Both the position numbers and the translations under genes were made by a program. A stretch of 39,372 nt of DNA from Chloroflexota bacterium (lineage in GTDB: Bacteria; Chloroflexota; Anaerolineae; UBA4142), in NCBI GenBank assembly GCA_016208315.1, contig JACQYF010000032.1, forward strand, positions 1-39,372, given 5' to 3'. Below are positions 23,939 to 31,079 of this stretch, one piece after another; the stretch's first letter is position 1; the number at the start of each line of letters is the position of its first letter. The notes under the pieces were generated by a model. That model made no database searches, was not told where the DNA came from, and saw only the letters and a program-made list of their open reading frames with translations.

Positions 23939-24170
23939 ATGGGACGCGTCGCCTTCCAAAGAAGGCGCCGAGCGCGGAAAACGCGGATAAGAGTAGGTAA
24001 GCCTTCCCGGTGCGTGCCGGACTACGAACACACATACGTTGACAAAAAATAGAAATCCGCGCTCGTCCGCGCTCGTCCGCGTCCCATTGTCGAGGAGGTG
24101 ATGTCCAGCACCGTCAATCACCAATTACTAATTACCAATTACCAGTCGCTAACTCCAAGGAGGAGAAAAG
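23938..24170. repeat. namZ-binding protein intergenic: hairpin, flanking inverted repeat, repeat fragments
   Basis: CGCCTTC-CAAA-GAAGGCG (23950-23967) forms a hairpin just after the namZ stop, without a T run. AATGGGACGCG at 23938-23948 is matched by its exact reverse complement at 24078-24088, flanking about 130 bases. Inside lie a partial copy of the dispersed repeat (TGCGTGCCGGACTACGAACAC, 24011-24031) and the doubled GCTCGTCCGC. From about 24115, CAATTACTAATTACCAATTA is another low-complexity repeat. GGAGGAG before 24171 is the next gene's ribosome-binding site. Confidence 0.55.
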
Positions 24171-25673
24171 ATGAAACGCTCGATGATCGTGATCGGCCTG
24201 TTCGTGCTTGTCTTTGCGCTCGTCATCGCGTGCGCGCCCGCGCCGACGCCCGTGCCGACCGCGGCGCCGCCGACCAAAGCGCCCGCGGCAACCGCCGCGC
24301 CGGTCGCGACGGTCGCGCCCGTGGCGACGACGGCCCCCGCCGCGACTCAACCGCCGGCGGCCACCAAGGCGCCTGAACCAACCAAAGCAGTAGCCGCAAC
24401 TACCGCTCCGACCGCCGTGCCGCCTGCCCCAGCGCGCACCGCCAAGGGTGGCATCCGCAAGAGCACCAGCGGCTATAAGGGCACGCTGAATCTGTGGGTG
24501 CTCGGCTATACGCCGGGCAATGCGTTTGCGAATCCGTTCGATAACGCAGTCGCGCAGTTCATGGTGGACAATCCCGACATCAAGATTGACATTACCGGGT
24601 ATCCGCCGAATGACGAGGGCTTTGCCAAACTGACCGCCGCACTGCAATCGGGACAGGGCATTGACCTCTTGCGTATGGCGTCGGATCGTTTGCCCCAGTA
24701 CGTCGCCGAAGACCTGGTCGAGCCAATTGACACCTACTTGACCGCCGACGACAAGGCCGACATTCTGCCCAACGTGCTCGACGTGACGCGCCTGAAGGAC
24801 GGCAAGGCCTGGTCGTGGCCCCTCTGGGTCGTCCCGATGGGCATTTACGTGAACAAGGACGTGTTCGCCGAAGCCAAGGTGGACCTGCCGCCGCAGAACT
24901 GGACGTGGGAGCAATTCGTGGACGTGGCGAAGAAGACGACCTTCAAGCGCGCCAACGGCGAACAGGTCTATGGCTTTAGCGGGTTCATTGATCCCGGCGT
25001 GGTCAACACCTGGGGCTTGTGGATGAGCGAAGACCCCAGCGTGCGCCCGGTGACCAAGGATGGCAAGTTCGGTTTCAACACTCCCGCCGCCTACAAAGCC
25101 CTGCAGCGCTTTGCCGATCTCGCGCTCGTCAACAAAGTGACGCCGCCGGACTTTGGTTCTCAAAAGGACGCGGACGTCAAGGGCGGCTTTACGAACAAAC
25201 AGTACGCGATGATCGTGGACGCCACCGGTCCCGCGGCCCAGTTCGTCGCCGCGAAAGTGAACTTTGAAATCTATCCGCACCCGACGGTCAATGGTAACAA
25301 GCTCACCGTCGGCGCAGTGGGTTTGATTGGCGTGGCGAAGATCAGGGACAATGCCAAGCGTCAAGCCGCGATGGACCTCGGTCGCTATCTGACCAGCAGC
25401 GAAGTGCAAGCCGACGTGCCGCCCGGATCGAACGTGCCCACCGGGTTCTATCTCGCGCCGGGCGCGCGCAAATCCGTCAAGATCGTCGCGCCGCTCGACA
25501 AGTTCATCCCGATGCTGCCCGATATGTGGGTCACACCGCTCATCGTGAACTGGGCACCGTTCACGCGCCTGGTTCATCCCGAGTACCAGAACATCATCTT
25601 CGGCAAGGTCAAGCCCGAAGACTCGATGAAAAAGATCGCCCCCGAAGCTGACAAGTTGATTTCGGGCAAGTAA
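24171..25673 (+). CDS. Sugar-type ABC transporter substrate-binding lipoprotein
   Basis: A 500-residue family-1 binding protein (MalE/UgpB-like). The start has AAGGAGGAG upstream. The signal peptide MKRSMIVIGLFVLVFALVIA is followed by the lipidated C21. Residues 22 to about 92 are an Ala/Pro/Thr/Val-rich spacer of roughly 70 residues, typical of surface lipoproteins in this phylum and much longer than usual. The folded part has LNLWVLGYTPGNAFANPFDN, GIDLLRMASDRLPQYVAEDL and AWSWPLWVVPMGIYVNKDVF, then the conserved NWTWEQFVDVAKK. Two permeases follow on the same strand. The gene position between namZ and nagZ suggests amino sugars or muropeptide-derived sugars as ligands; this is inference. 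Confidence 0.92.
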   Translation: MKRSMIVIGLFVLVFALVIACAPAPTPVPTAAPPTKAPAATAAPVATVAPVATTAPAATQPPAATKAPEPTKAVAATTAPTAVPPAPARTAKGGIRKSTSGYKGTLNLWVLGYTPGNAFANPFDNAVAQFMVDNPDIKIDITGYPPNDEGFAKLTAALQSGQGIDLLRMASDRLPQYVAEDLVEPIDTYLTADDKADILPNVLDVTRLKDGKAWSWPLWVVPMGIYVNKDVFAEAKVDLPPQNWTWEQFVDVAKKTTFKRANGEQVYGFSGFIDPGVVNTWGLWMSEDPSVRPVTKDGKFGFNTPAAYKALQRFADLALVNKVTPPDFGSQKDADVKGGFTNKQYAMIVDATGPAAQFVAAKVNFEIYPHPTVNGNKLTVGAVGLIGVAKIRDNAKRQAAMDLGRYLTSSEVQADVPPGSNVPTGFYLAPGARKSVKIVAPLDKFIPMLPDMWVTPLIVNWAPFTRLVHPEYQNIIFGKVKPEDSMKKIAPEADKLISGK

Positions 25674-25740
25674 CCCCCACCCCCGGCCCCTCCCCCGTTC
25701 GCAAACCCGGCGAACAGGGGAGGGGAGAATGGGTGGGGGT
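25673..25740 (+). other. Long intercistronic hairpin between binding protein and permease
   Basis: ACCCCCACCC (25673-25682) pairs with GGGTGGGGGT (25731-25740), CCCCTCCCC (25687-25695) with GGGGAGGGG (25717-25725), and GTTCGC (25697-25702) with GCGAAC (25710-25715). The hairpin has about 25 paired positions, starts at the last base of the stop codon and ends right before the next ribosome-binding site. Such structures often protect the binding-protein message and reduce permease expression. Confidence 0.8.
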
Positions 25741-25750
25741 AAGGAGAGAT

Positions 25751-26707
25751 ATGGCCTCTGATTCGACCACTTCTTTGGCGATGACACGCGGCACGGCAAA
25801 GCTCGGAACCGTTGCTCAGGTCCGCAAATTTTTCCGCAGGCATGGCTGGAGCTATGCTTTTATCTTGCCGAGCATGACCACGTTCGCGGTTTTTGTGCTC
25901 ATTCCGGTCGTGTGGTCGCTCGTCATCTCATTTCAAAAGTACAGCATCGCACGCGGCGGCACATGGATGGACCCGTTCTATGCCAATTACGTCCAGGCGT
26001 TTACGATGCTGCAAGGAATTTTTGTGACGGCGATTCGCAACACCGTCGTCTACACTGTCTTTACCGTTACGACGAATATTTTTGTGGGTTTGGTTCTCGC
26101 CAGTCTCATCCAGCCGCTCAGCCATCGCTTGCGCACATTTTTCCGCGCCGCGTTCTACCTGCCCGCCGTGACGAGCGCCATCATTATCGGGATGACCTGG
26201 GCGTACATCTACAACGGGCAGTGGGGCTTTGCAAATTACCTGCTGCGCTTGATCGGACTCGAGCCACTGCGCTGGTTGTCCGATCCCGACATTGCGCTGG
26301 GGAGTGTTACGCTTTCGGCAATGCTGACCATTCCGGCGACGGCGGTCGTCCTTTACAGCGCGGCGATGGGCAGCATTCCGACCGAGTTTTACGAAGCCGC
26401 GGAATTGGACGGCGCGAGCGGTCTGCGCAAATGGTGGCACATCACCGTGCCGCTCATCAAATCCACCACGCTTTATCTCGTCGTGCTGTACACCATCGCC
26501 AGTTTCGAAGTGTTCGAGCGAATTTACATCATGGTCCCCAGCGGCGTGGGCAATTCCACGCAGACCATCGTGACCCAGATTTATAACAACGGCTTTAAGG
26601 ATTTCAATTTCGGCGTTGCTTCGGCGCAGGCGTTTGTGTTGTTCGTGATCATCGTGAGCATCGCGGTGTTCCAATTTCGCTTTTTGCGCAGCGACGTGGA
26701 GTATTGA
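25751..26707 (+). CDS. Sugar ABC permease, MalF/UgpA type
   Basis: A 318-residue inner-membrane protein. I chose the ATG at 25751, with AAGGAG four to five bases upstream; a GTG at 25733 lies inside the hairpin region. The sequence has six hydrophobic segments after a basic N-terminus (FFRRHGWSYAFILPSMTTFA). It carries the conserved EAA loop EFYEAAELDGASGLRKWWHI before the last segments, and the family's RAAFYLPAVTSAIIIGMTW. It pairs with the MalG-type permease that begins one base after its stop. No ATPase gene is in the cluster. Confidence 0.93.
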   Translation: MASDSTTSLAMTRGTAKLGTVAQVRKFFRRHGWSYAFILPSMTTFAVFVLIPVVWSLVISFQKYSIARGGTWMDPFYANYVQAFTMLQGIFVTAIRNTVVYTVFTVTTNIFVGLVLASLIQPLSHRLRTFFRAAFYLPAVTSAIIIGMTWAYIYNGQWGFANYLLRLIGLEPLRWLSDPDIALGSVTLSAMLTIPATAVVLYSAAMGSIPTEFYEAAELDGASGLRKWWHITVPLIKSTTLYLVVLYTIASFEVFERIYIMVPSGVGNSTQTIVTQIYNNGFKDFNFGVASAQAFVLFVIIVSIAVFQFRFLRSDVEY

Positions 26708-26708
26708 C

Positions 26709-27536
26709 ATGCGGAGACGAATCTCTACCGGCGCCGCGCTCGTCTGGTTCACGCTCATCTTTACCGCCATTATCGCGCTCTTTCCGATGTATTGGCTGTT
26801 CGCCAACGCGTTCACGCCGATCACTTCGATCCCGCCCCTGACGCCCATTCTTGTGCCCGCGTTCAAGCTCGACAACTTTGAGCGACTGCTGGTCAACAAC
26901 AAGTTCTATCTCAGTTGGATGGTCAACAGTCTCTTCGTCGGTCTGGTCGTGACCGGCTGGCACATTTTGTTCGACACGCTGGCCGGTTACGCGTTTGCCA
27001 AGAAAAGATTCCCATTTCGCAATTTGCTGTTTTGGGTCATCATAAGCACTTTGATGATCCCGATTCATGTGACGTTCGTGCCGCTCTACCTCATCAATCG
27101 GCAACTAGGTCTAATTGATTCGCTGTGGGCGCTTATTTTGCCCGGCACCGCGAACGCCTTTGGGATTTTCCTCATGCGCCAATACATCCAAACCCTGCCC
27201 TCGGAATTGGAGGACGCGGCGCGCATTGACGGGTGCAGCGAGGTCGGCGTGTTTCGGAACGTGATCCTGCCACTCTCCACGCCGGCGATTGCCGCGCTGG
27301 CGATCTTTACGTTCGTCCGCAGTTGGAACGATTTTCTATGGCCCGTGATCGCGCTGAACAAGCCGCAGAACTATACGCTCACGGTCGGCGTCGCGAACAT
27401 GCAAGGCGAATTCATGACCGATTGGGGCATTATCTTTTCCGGGGGCGCGCTCGCCGCGCTGCCGATGATCATCTTTTTCCTCGTCTTCCAAAAGTATTTC
27501 TTGGAGGGCGTGCGGATGGGAGCACTGAAAGGGTAA
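26709..27536 (+). CDS. Sugar ABC permease, MalG/UgpE type
   Basis: A 275-residue inner-membrane protein starting one base after the upstream stop. It has the MalG-family features FPMYWLFANAFTP near the N-terminus, LAGYAFAKKRFPFRNLLFW, MIPIHVTFVPLYLINRQLGL, and the EAA loop ELEDAARIDGCSEVGVFRNV. It ends FLVFQKYFLEGVRMGALKG, the standard family terminus. It completes the channel of the importer. Since the cluster has no nucleotide-binding subunit, a shared ATPase of the MsmX/UgpC kind elsewhere in the genome is probably used. Confidence 0.93.
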   Translation: MRRRISTGAALVWFTLIFTAIIALFPMYWLFANAFTPITSIPPLTPILVPAFKLDNFERLLVNNKFYLSWMVNSLFVGLVVTGWHILFDTLAGYAFAKKRFPFRNLLFWVIISTLMIPIHVTFVPLYLINRQLGLIDSLWALILPGTANAFGIFLMRQYIQTLPSELEDAARIDGCSEVGVFRNVILPLSTPAIAALAIFTFVRSWNDFLWPVIALNKPQNYTLTVGVANMQGEFMTDWGIIFSGGALAALPMIIFFLVFQKYFLEGVRMGALKG

Positions 27537-27575
27537 TTCGTAATTCGTAATTCGTAATTCGTAATTCGTAATTAC
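27534..27575 (+). repeat. Six tandem TAATTCG heptamers
   Basis: Starting with the TAA stop codon of the permease, the heptamer TAATTCG repeats five times perfectly and a sixth time as TAATTAC. Related AATTCGTAATT strings occur at 39055-39078 and, within hutU, near 5696-5710. The array fills most of the gap before the oxidoreductase gene. Confidence 0.95.
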
Positions 27576-27593
27576 TTTCTATCGGAGAACACT

Positions 27594-28622
27594 ATGGACA
27601 AATTTCGCGTTGCGGTAGTTGGCGCAGGTATTTTGGGTGCGCGGCACGCGCGCGTTTATCACGAATTGCCGGAGACGGAGCTGGTCGCGGTGGTGGATGT
27701 TGACCCGGCGCGCGAGTCGGTGGCGGAGCGTTATGGCGCGCGGTTCTACCAGGATATGTGCGCCGCGCTGGATAATGAACAAATTGACCTGATGTCTATC
27801 GCGACGCCGGATCATTTGCACTGCGCGCCGGTGCTGGCCGCGCTCAAGGCGGGCAAGCACGTCTTGATGGAAAAGCCGCTCGCCACCACGGTCGCCGATG
27901 CGCGGGCGATTGTCGCCGCGACGGCAGAGTCGGGCTTGGTTGTGATGGTCAACTTTAGCCAGCGCTTCGTCGCCGATCACGTCTGGATCAAGCAGGCCAT
28001 TGACGCGGGACAAATCGGCCGGCCGCAGATCGCCATCTCGGTCAAGTTCGATACGATTTTCGTTCCGACGGGAATGATTCGGTCGTGGTCGGTGCAAACG
28101 TCGCCGCTCTATTTCATGTCGAGCCACGATCTCGACCTTATCTACTGGTTCTTGGGCAAACGCCCGGTCGAGGTTTTCGCGCACGAGACGCGCGGCACGT
28201 TGGACGCGCAAGGGCTGGCCGTCCACGATGGCTTGAACGCGCTCATTCAGTTCGAAGGCGGCGTCAGCACGAATATCCACTCGTCGTGGATTCACCCGAA
28301 CACGTATCCCAAAGTGGCGGATGGATTCATCCAGATCATCGGCTCGGAGGGCGCGCTATTCTACAACAGTCGCACGCGCTCGGTCGAGTTGTTCAACGGC
28401 AAGGGTGGGCAAAAGGTGGAATTCAGCGGCCCGCAGACCGCGGATGAAGTGGGCGGCAAGATCACCGGCGCGTTCACCGAATCGGTGCGGCATTTCCTGG
28501 CGTGTGTGCGAGACCGACGCGAGCCGCAGACCTCGCCGCGGAACGCGCTGCCAATTGCGGAGGCGCAAGCCGCCGTGATCGAGTCGCTGCGAACGGGACA
28601 GCCGGTGGCGGTAGCGAAATGA
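27594..28622 (+). CDS. Gfo/Idh/MocA family NAD(P)-dependent oxidoreductase
   Basis: A 342-residue protein with GGAG seven bases before the ATG. The N-terminal Rossmann fold starts RVAVVGAGILGARHARVYHE, followed by VVDVDPARE and SIATPDHLH. The family's EKP motif is in HVLMEKPLATTVADARAIV, and the C-terminal domain has SSHDLDLIYWFLGKRPVEV. These enzymes oxidise, reduce or epimerise sugars and inositols using NAD(P). The next gene, nagZ, overlaps its stop by four bases (ATGA), tying it to amino-sugar metabolism. The exact substrate is not shown; a role on GlcNAc- or MurNAc-derived sugars is inferred from context. Confidence 0.92.
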   Translation: MDKFRVAVVGAGILGARHARVYHELPETELVAVVDVDPARESVAERYGARFYQDMCAALDNEQIDLMSIATPDHLHCAPVLAALKAGKHVLMEKPLATTVADARAIVAATAESGLVVMVNFSQRFVADHVWIKQAIDAGQIGRPQIAISVKFDTIFVPTGMIRSWSVQTSPLYFMSSHDLDLIYWFLGKRPVEVFAHETRGTLDAQGLAVHDGLNALIQFEGGVSTNIHSSWIHPNTYPKVADGFIQIIGSEGALFYNSRTRSVELFNGKGGQKVEFSGPQTADEVGGKITGAFTESVRHFLACVRDRREPQTSPRNALPIAEAQAAVIESLRTGQPVAVAK

Positions 28623-29641
28623 CGACGATTGAAGAACAAGTCGGGCAAGTGATGGCGTTTGGGTTCGACGGCGTTGCGCTCACACCGGAACTGAAGACGA
28701 TGATCGAACGGCTGCATCCGGGCGGCGTCGTGCTCTTTGCGCACAACATCGTTTCGCCGCAGCAGTTGGCGCAGCTGGACGCGGATTTGCAGCGCACGGC
28801 GCGCGCGAACGGCAGCCCCGATCTGATCATTAGCATTGACCAGGAAGGCGGCCGCGTCGCGCGCCTAAAGACGGAAACCGGTTTTGCCGAGTTTCCCAGC
28901 GCGCGGGCTGTAGGAGAATCGCGAGAGCCGGAGGAGCAAGCGCGCCAGATCGCGCGCGCGATGGCGGCTGACCTGAAAGCCGCGGGCATCAATATGGACC
29001 TCGCGCCCGTGCTCGACGTGAATAACAACCCCGGCAACACCGTGATCGGCGACCGGTCGTTTGGAGCCGACCCCGCGCTCGTGGCCCAATGCGGCGTCGC
29101 GTTCATAGAAGCGATGCAGCAAGAGGGGATCATGGCGGTCGGCAAGCACTTTCCGGGGCACGGCGACACGGCGGTTGATTCGCACGTGGCGCTGCCGGTG
29201 GTGCCGCACGACCGCGCGCGTTTGGAATCCGTCGAGTTTGTGCCATTCAAGGCGGCGATTGCGGCGGGCGTGGCCGGCATCATGGCGGCGCACGTCGCGT
29301 TTCCCGCGATCGAGCGTGAGGCGGGACGCGCGGGCACGCTCTCGAAAAGCGTAATGACGGATTTGCTGCGCGATGAAATGGGGTTTGGCGGAATTCGCTT
29401 GACAGACTCGTTAGAGATGGGCGCGCTCGCCACCCGCGGCTATCCGGTTGACATCGCCGCGGCGACCGCGCTGGCCGCCGGCGCCGACCTGCTGCTCTTT
29501 AACTGCGGACACGAATGGAACTATCGCGCGCACGCGACCCTCGTGGATTGGGTCAGCCGCGGGAAAATTTCTCCAGCGCGTTTGGCCCAAGCCGTGCGGC
29601 GAGTCCTCGCCGTCAAAGCGCGATTTGGCGTTCGCAAATAA
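28619..29641 (+). CDS. nagZ: Beta-N-acetylglucosaminidase NagZ (GH3)
   Basis: A 340-residue single-domain GH3 enzyme; the ATG overlaps the upstream stop (ATGA). It has IISIDQEGGRVARL (72-83), FPSARAVG, NMDLAPVLDV (125-134), GDRSFGADP, and the NagZ signature KHFPGHGDT (176-184), followed by the Asp-x-His pair VDSH (D187, H189) used as the acid/base dyad in NagZ. The nucleophile is in RLTDSLEMGAL (D263). It lacks a signal peptide, so it is probably cytoplasmic. It would remove GlcNAc from GlcNAc-MurNAc fragments. With NamZ 5 kb upstream it forms the pair needed for stepwise breakdown of glycan chains. Confidence 0.93.
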   Translation: MTTIEEQVGQVMAFGFDGVALTPELKTMIERLHPGGVVLFAHNIVSPQQLAQLDADLQRTARANGSPDLIISIDQEGGRVARLKTETGFAEFPSARAVGESREPEEQARQIARAMAADLKAAGINMDLAPVLDVNNNPGNTVIGDRSFGADPALVAQCGVAFIEAMQQEGIMAVGKHFPGHGDTAVDSHVALPVVPHDRARLESVEFVPFKAAIAAGVAGIMAAHVAFPAIEREAGRAGTLSKSVMTDLLRDEMGFGGIRLTDSLEMGALATRGYPVDIAAATALAAGADLLLFNCGHEWNYRAHATLVDWVSRGKISPARLAQAVRRVLAVKARFGVRK

Positions 29642-29642
29642 A

Positions 29643-29671
29643 AATGCGGATGAGAAGTTCTCATCCGCATT
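29643..29671. terminator. Bidirectional terminator between nagZ and the CarD-like gene
   Basis: AATGCGGATGAGA (29643-29655) and TCTCATCCGCATT (29659-29671) are perfect 13-base complements with a three-base loop. On the minus strand the stem runs into TTTTTATTT, a good U-tract for the CarD-like gene, and on the plus strand it follows the nagZ stop by two bases. Confidence 0.85.
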
Positions 29672-29674
29672 GTG

Positions 29675-30205
29675 TTACGCCGACCATCCAGCCGTTCGGG
29701 CGCCATTCTTTTCTACGTCCCGGCGGCCTGCTTGGAGGAGGTCCTCGATTTCGTGAACCGCCCGCGTCGTGGTCACCCCTTCCGCAGCGGCCCATTCTTC
29801 ACTGAGCACCTTGGTCACTTTTTTTAGGAGGAGACCGTCGTTGGCCCCCAACGGTTTCCTCCGGCTCTCGGCGGTGAGGTCCCGAACGATTTCGCACCGC
29901 GCGGTAAGGGATCCGTCTTTCAAGCGCGTGGCCAGTTCGAGTTGTCGCATCTGGCGGTTCTTATCGAGGGTTAGTGGTTTGCTCGTCAACACGCTGCGGC
30001 ACTCGTCCAGCGTGGCTTTGGAGGAGATGCGTCTCAGCACCGTGGAACCCTGGGCGTTGATGGGAACCCAGACCGTCGGACCGCTCGTGGCGACTTCGTA
30101 GTAATACCGCGCTTGGTCGCCGGCGAATTGCTGCTCCGTGTACGTTTTGACCGTACCCACCCCAAATACCGGGTGAACCACCTGCTCTCCGATTTTAAAC
30201 TGCAT
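29675..30205 (-). CDS. CarD-like/RapA-type transcription regulator
   Basis: A 176-residue protein; the ATG at 30205 has AGGAGG five bases upstream. The N-terminal Tudor-like CarD/TRCF domain reads FKIGEQVVHPVFGVGTVKTY, and its partner segment contains YYYEVATSGPTVWVPINAQG. The helical C-terminal half includes KPLTLDKNRQMRQLELATRL and ANDGLLLKKVTKVLSEEWAA. CarD proteins bind the RNA polymerase beta subunit and stabilise open promoter complexes, and levels can rise under stress. It is the last of four minus-strand genes that begin with an RNA helicase, separated by 47 bases from the RRM gene. Confidence 0.85.
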   Translation of the reverse strand: MQFKIGEQVVHPVFGVGTVKTYTEQQFAGDQARYYYEVATSGPTVWVPINAQGSTVLRRISSKATLDECRSVLTSKPLTLDKNRQMRQLELATRLKDGSLTARCEIVRDLTAESRRKPLGANDGLLLKKVTKVLSEEWAAAEGVTTTRAVHEIEDLLQAGRRDVEKNGARTAGWSA

Positions 30206-30252
30206 CCGTGCCTCCTCTCGATGCACGCTTGGGCGCGCTGACTCGGCGCGAT

Positions 30253-30564
30253 TTAGTACCGATTTCGCCGGCCGCCGCCGCCGCCGCCGTAACCGCCGCG
30301 CGAACCGCCGCGGTCTTCTTTCGGCCGCGCCATGTTGACCGTCATGCGGCGACCGTTGAGTTCATGTTCGTTGAACATCTCGATGGCCTTTTGGGCTTCG
30401 ACCTGCGTGGTCATTTCGACAAAGCCAAAACCCTTGGGGCGCTGGGTGTCTCGGTCCATGATCAGCGCGATTTCCTTGATCGTGCCTGCCTGGCTGAAAA
30501 GCTCGCGCAGTTGTTCCTCGGTCACGTTGTAGGACAGATTGCCGACGTACAGTTTTGATTCCAT
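30253..30564 (-). CDS. RRM-domain RNA-binding protein with Gly-rich tail
   Basis: A 103-residue protein starting MESKLYVGNLSYNVTEEQLR; GGAG stands eight bases before the ATG at 30564. RNP2 is KLYVGNLS and RNP1 is PKGFGFVEM, giving a complete RNA recognition motif of about 80 residues. The tail is glycine- and arginine-rich (GGSRGGYGGGGGGRRNRY), as in cyanobacterial and other bacterial cold-induced Rbp proteins. It probably binds single-stranded RNA. It follows a second RRM gene and a DEAD-box helicase. Confidence 0.93.
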   Translation of the reverse strand: MESKLYVGNLSYNVTEEQLRELFSQAGTIKEIALIMDRDTQRPKGFGFVEMTTQVEAQKAIEMFNEHELNGRRMTVNMARPKEDRGGSRGGYGGGGGGRRNRY

Positions 30565-30587
30565 GAGGAATCTCCTTTGGTTGTAAA

Positions 30588-30664
30588 CGTCCGGTACGTG
30601 GCCCGGACGATTCATTTAGATAAACGCCGTGCTATCCGTCTCCACGTCTTTGGCGGATAGCACG
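30588..30664 (-). other. Two hairpins between the RRM genes
   Basis: CGTCCGG/CCGGACG (30588-30594 with 30603-30609) and CGTGCTATCCG/CGGATAGCACG (30628-30638 with 30654-30664) are perfect inverted repeats. On the minus strand the larger one follows the upstream RRM gene by 12 bases and is followed by GGCGTTTATCT, a weak terminator at best. The smaller lies in the leader of the downstream RRM gene. Confidence 0.6.
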
Positions 30665-30676
30665 CATGGCGGCCGT

Positions 30677-31021
30677 TTAGTGGAAACGGTGGATATTGCC
30701 GCCGCCGCGGCGTTTGTGTTTGACCTCGCGAAATTTGGGGCGCGCGGCAGCGGGAAGATTATTCCGTTGATTCTCGCTGGGACGCGCCTCATTCACGATC
30801 AGCGCTTGATCGTGCAGCGGGTGACCGTTGTACAAGGTGATCGCTTGGAGGGCCTCGCCCGCGTTCCCCATTTCGATGAAACCAAAACCTTTGGATTGCC
30901 GGGTCGCTCGGTCCATAATGACCTGGGCGCTGACGACCTGTCCGGCGCCCGCAAAGAGGGCGCTCAAATCCTCCGAGGTGACCTGAGCGGCCAAGTTTCC
31001 GATATACAGTTTATTGCCCAA
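30677..31021 (-). CDS. RRM-domain RNA-binding protein, basic tail
   Basis: A 114-residue protein starting at TTG (31021), with AAAGGAG nine bases upstream, giving MGNKLYIGNLAAQVTSEDLS. RNP2 is KLYIGNLA and RNP1 is SKGFGFIEM. The tail is basic (RPKFREVKHKRRGGGNIHRFH) rather than the long glycine run of its neighbour. The frame extends upstream but without similarity, so the TTG start is preferred. It is 58 bases downstream of the helicase gene. The two RRM proteins look like diverged paralogues. Confidence 0.88.
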   Translation of the reverse strand: MGNKLYIGNLAAQVTSEDLSALFAGAGQVVSAQVIMDRATRQSKGFGFIEMGNAGEALQAITLYNGHPLHDQALIVNEARPSENQRNNLPAAARPKFREVKHKRRGGGNIHRFH

Positions 31022-31079
31022 AGCGGCACACTCCTTTCTCCTCCCCGCGACGATTTCCGCCGAGGTTAGGTAGACCCAC

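Noticed and set aside
24044..24075. TTGACA at about 24048 as a promoter for the sugar-binding protein
   Set aside because: No acceptable -10 box at 16-18 bases; downstream sequence is GC-rich repeat.
24101..24376. Frame beginning MSSTVNHQLLITNYQS with GAGGAGG upstream
   Set aside because: It is made of CAATTACTAATTACC-type repeat and then runs out of frame through the signal peptide and spacer of the binding protein; no independent support.
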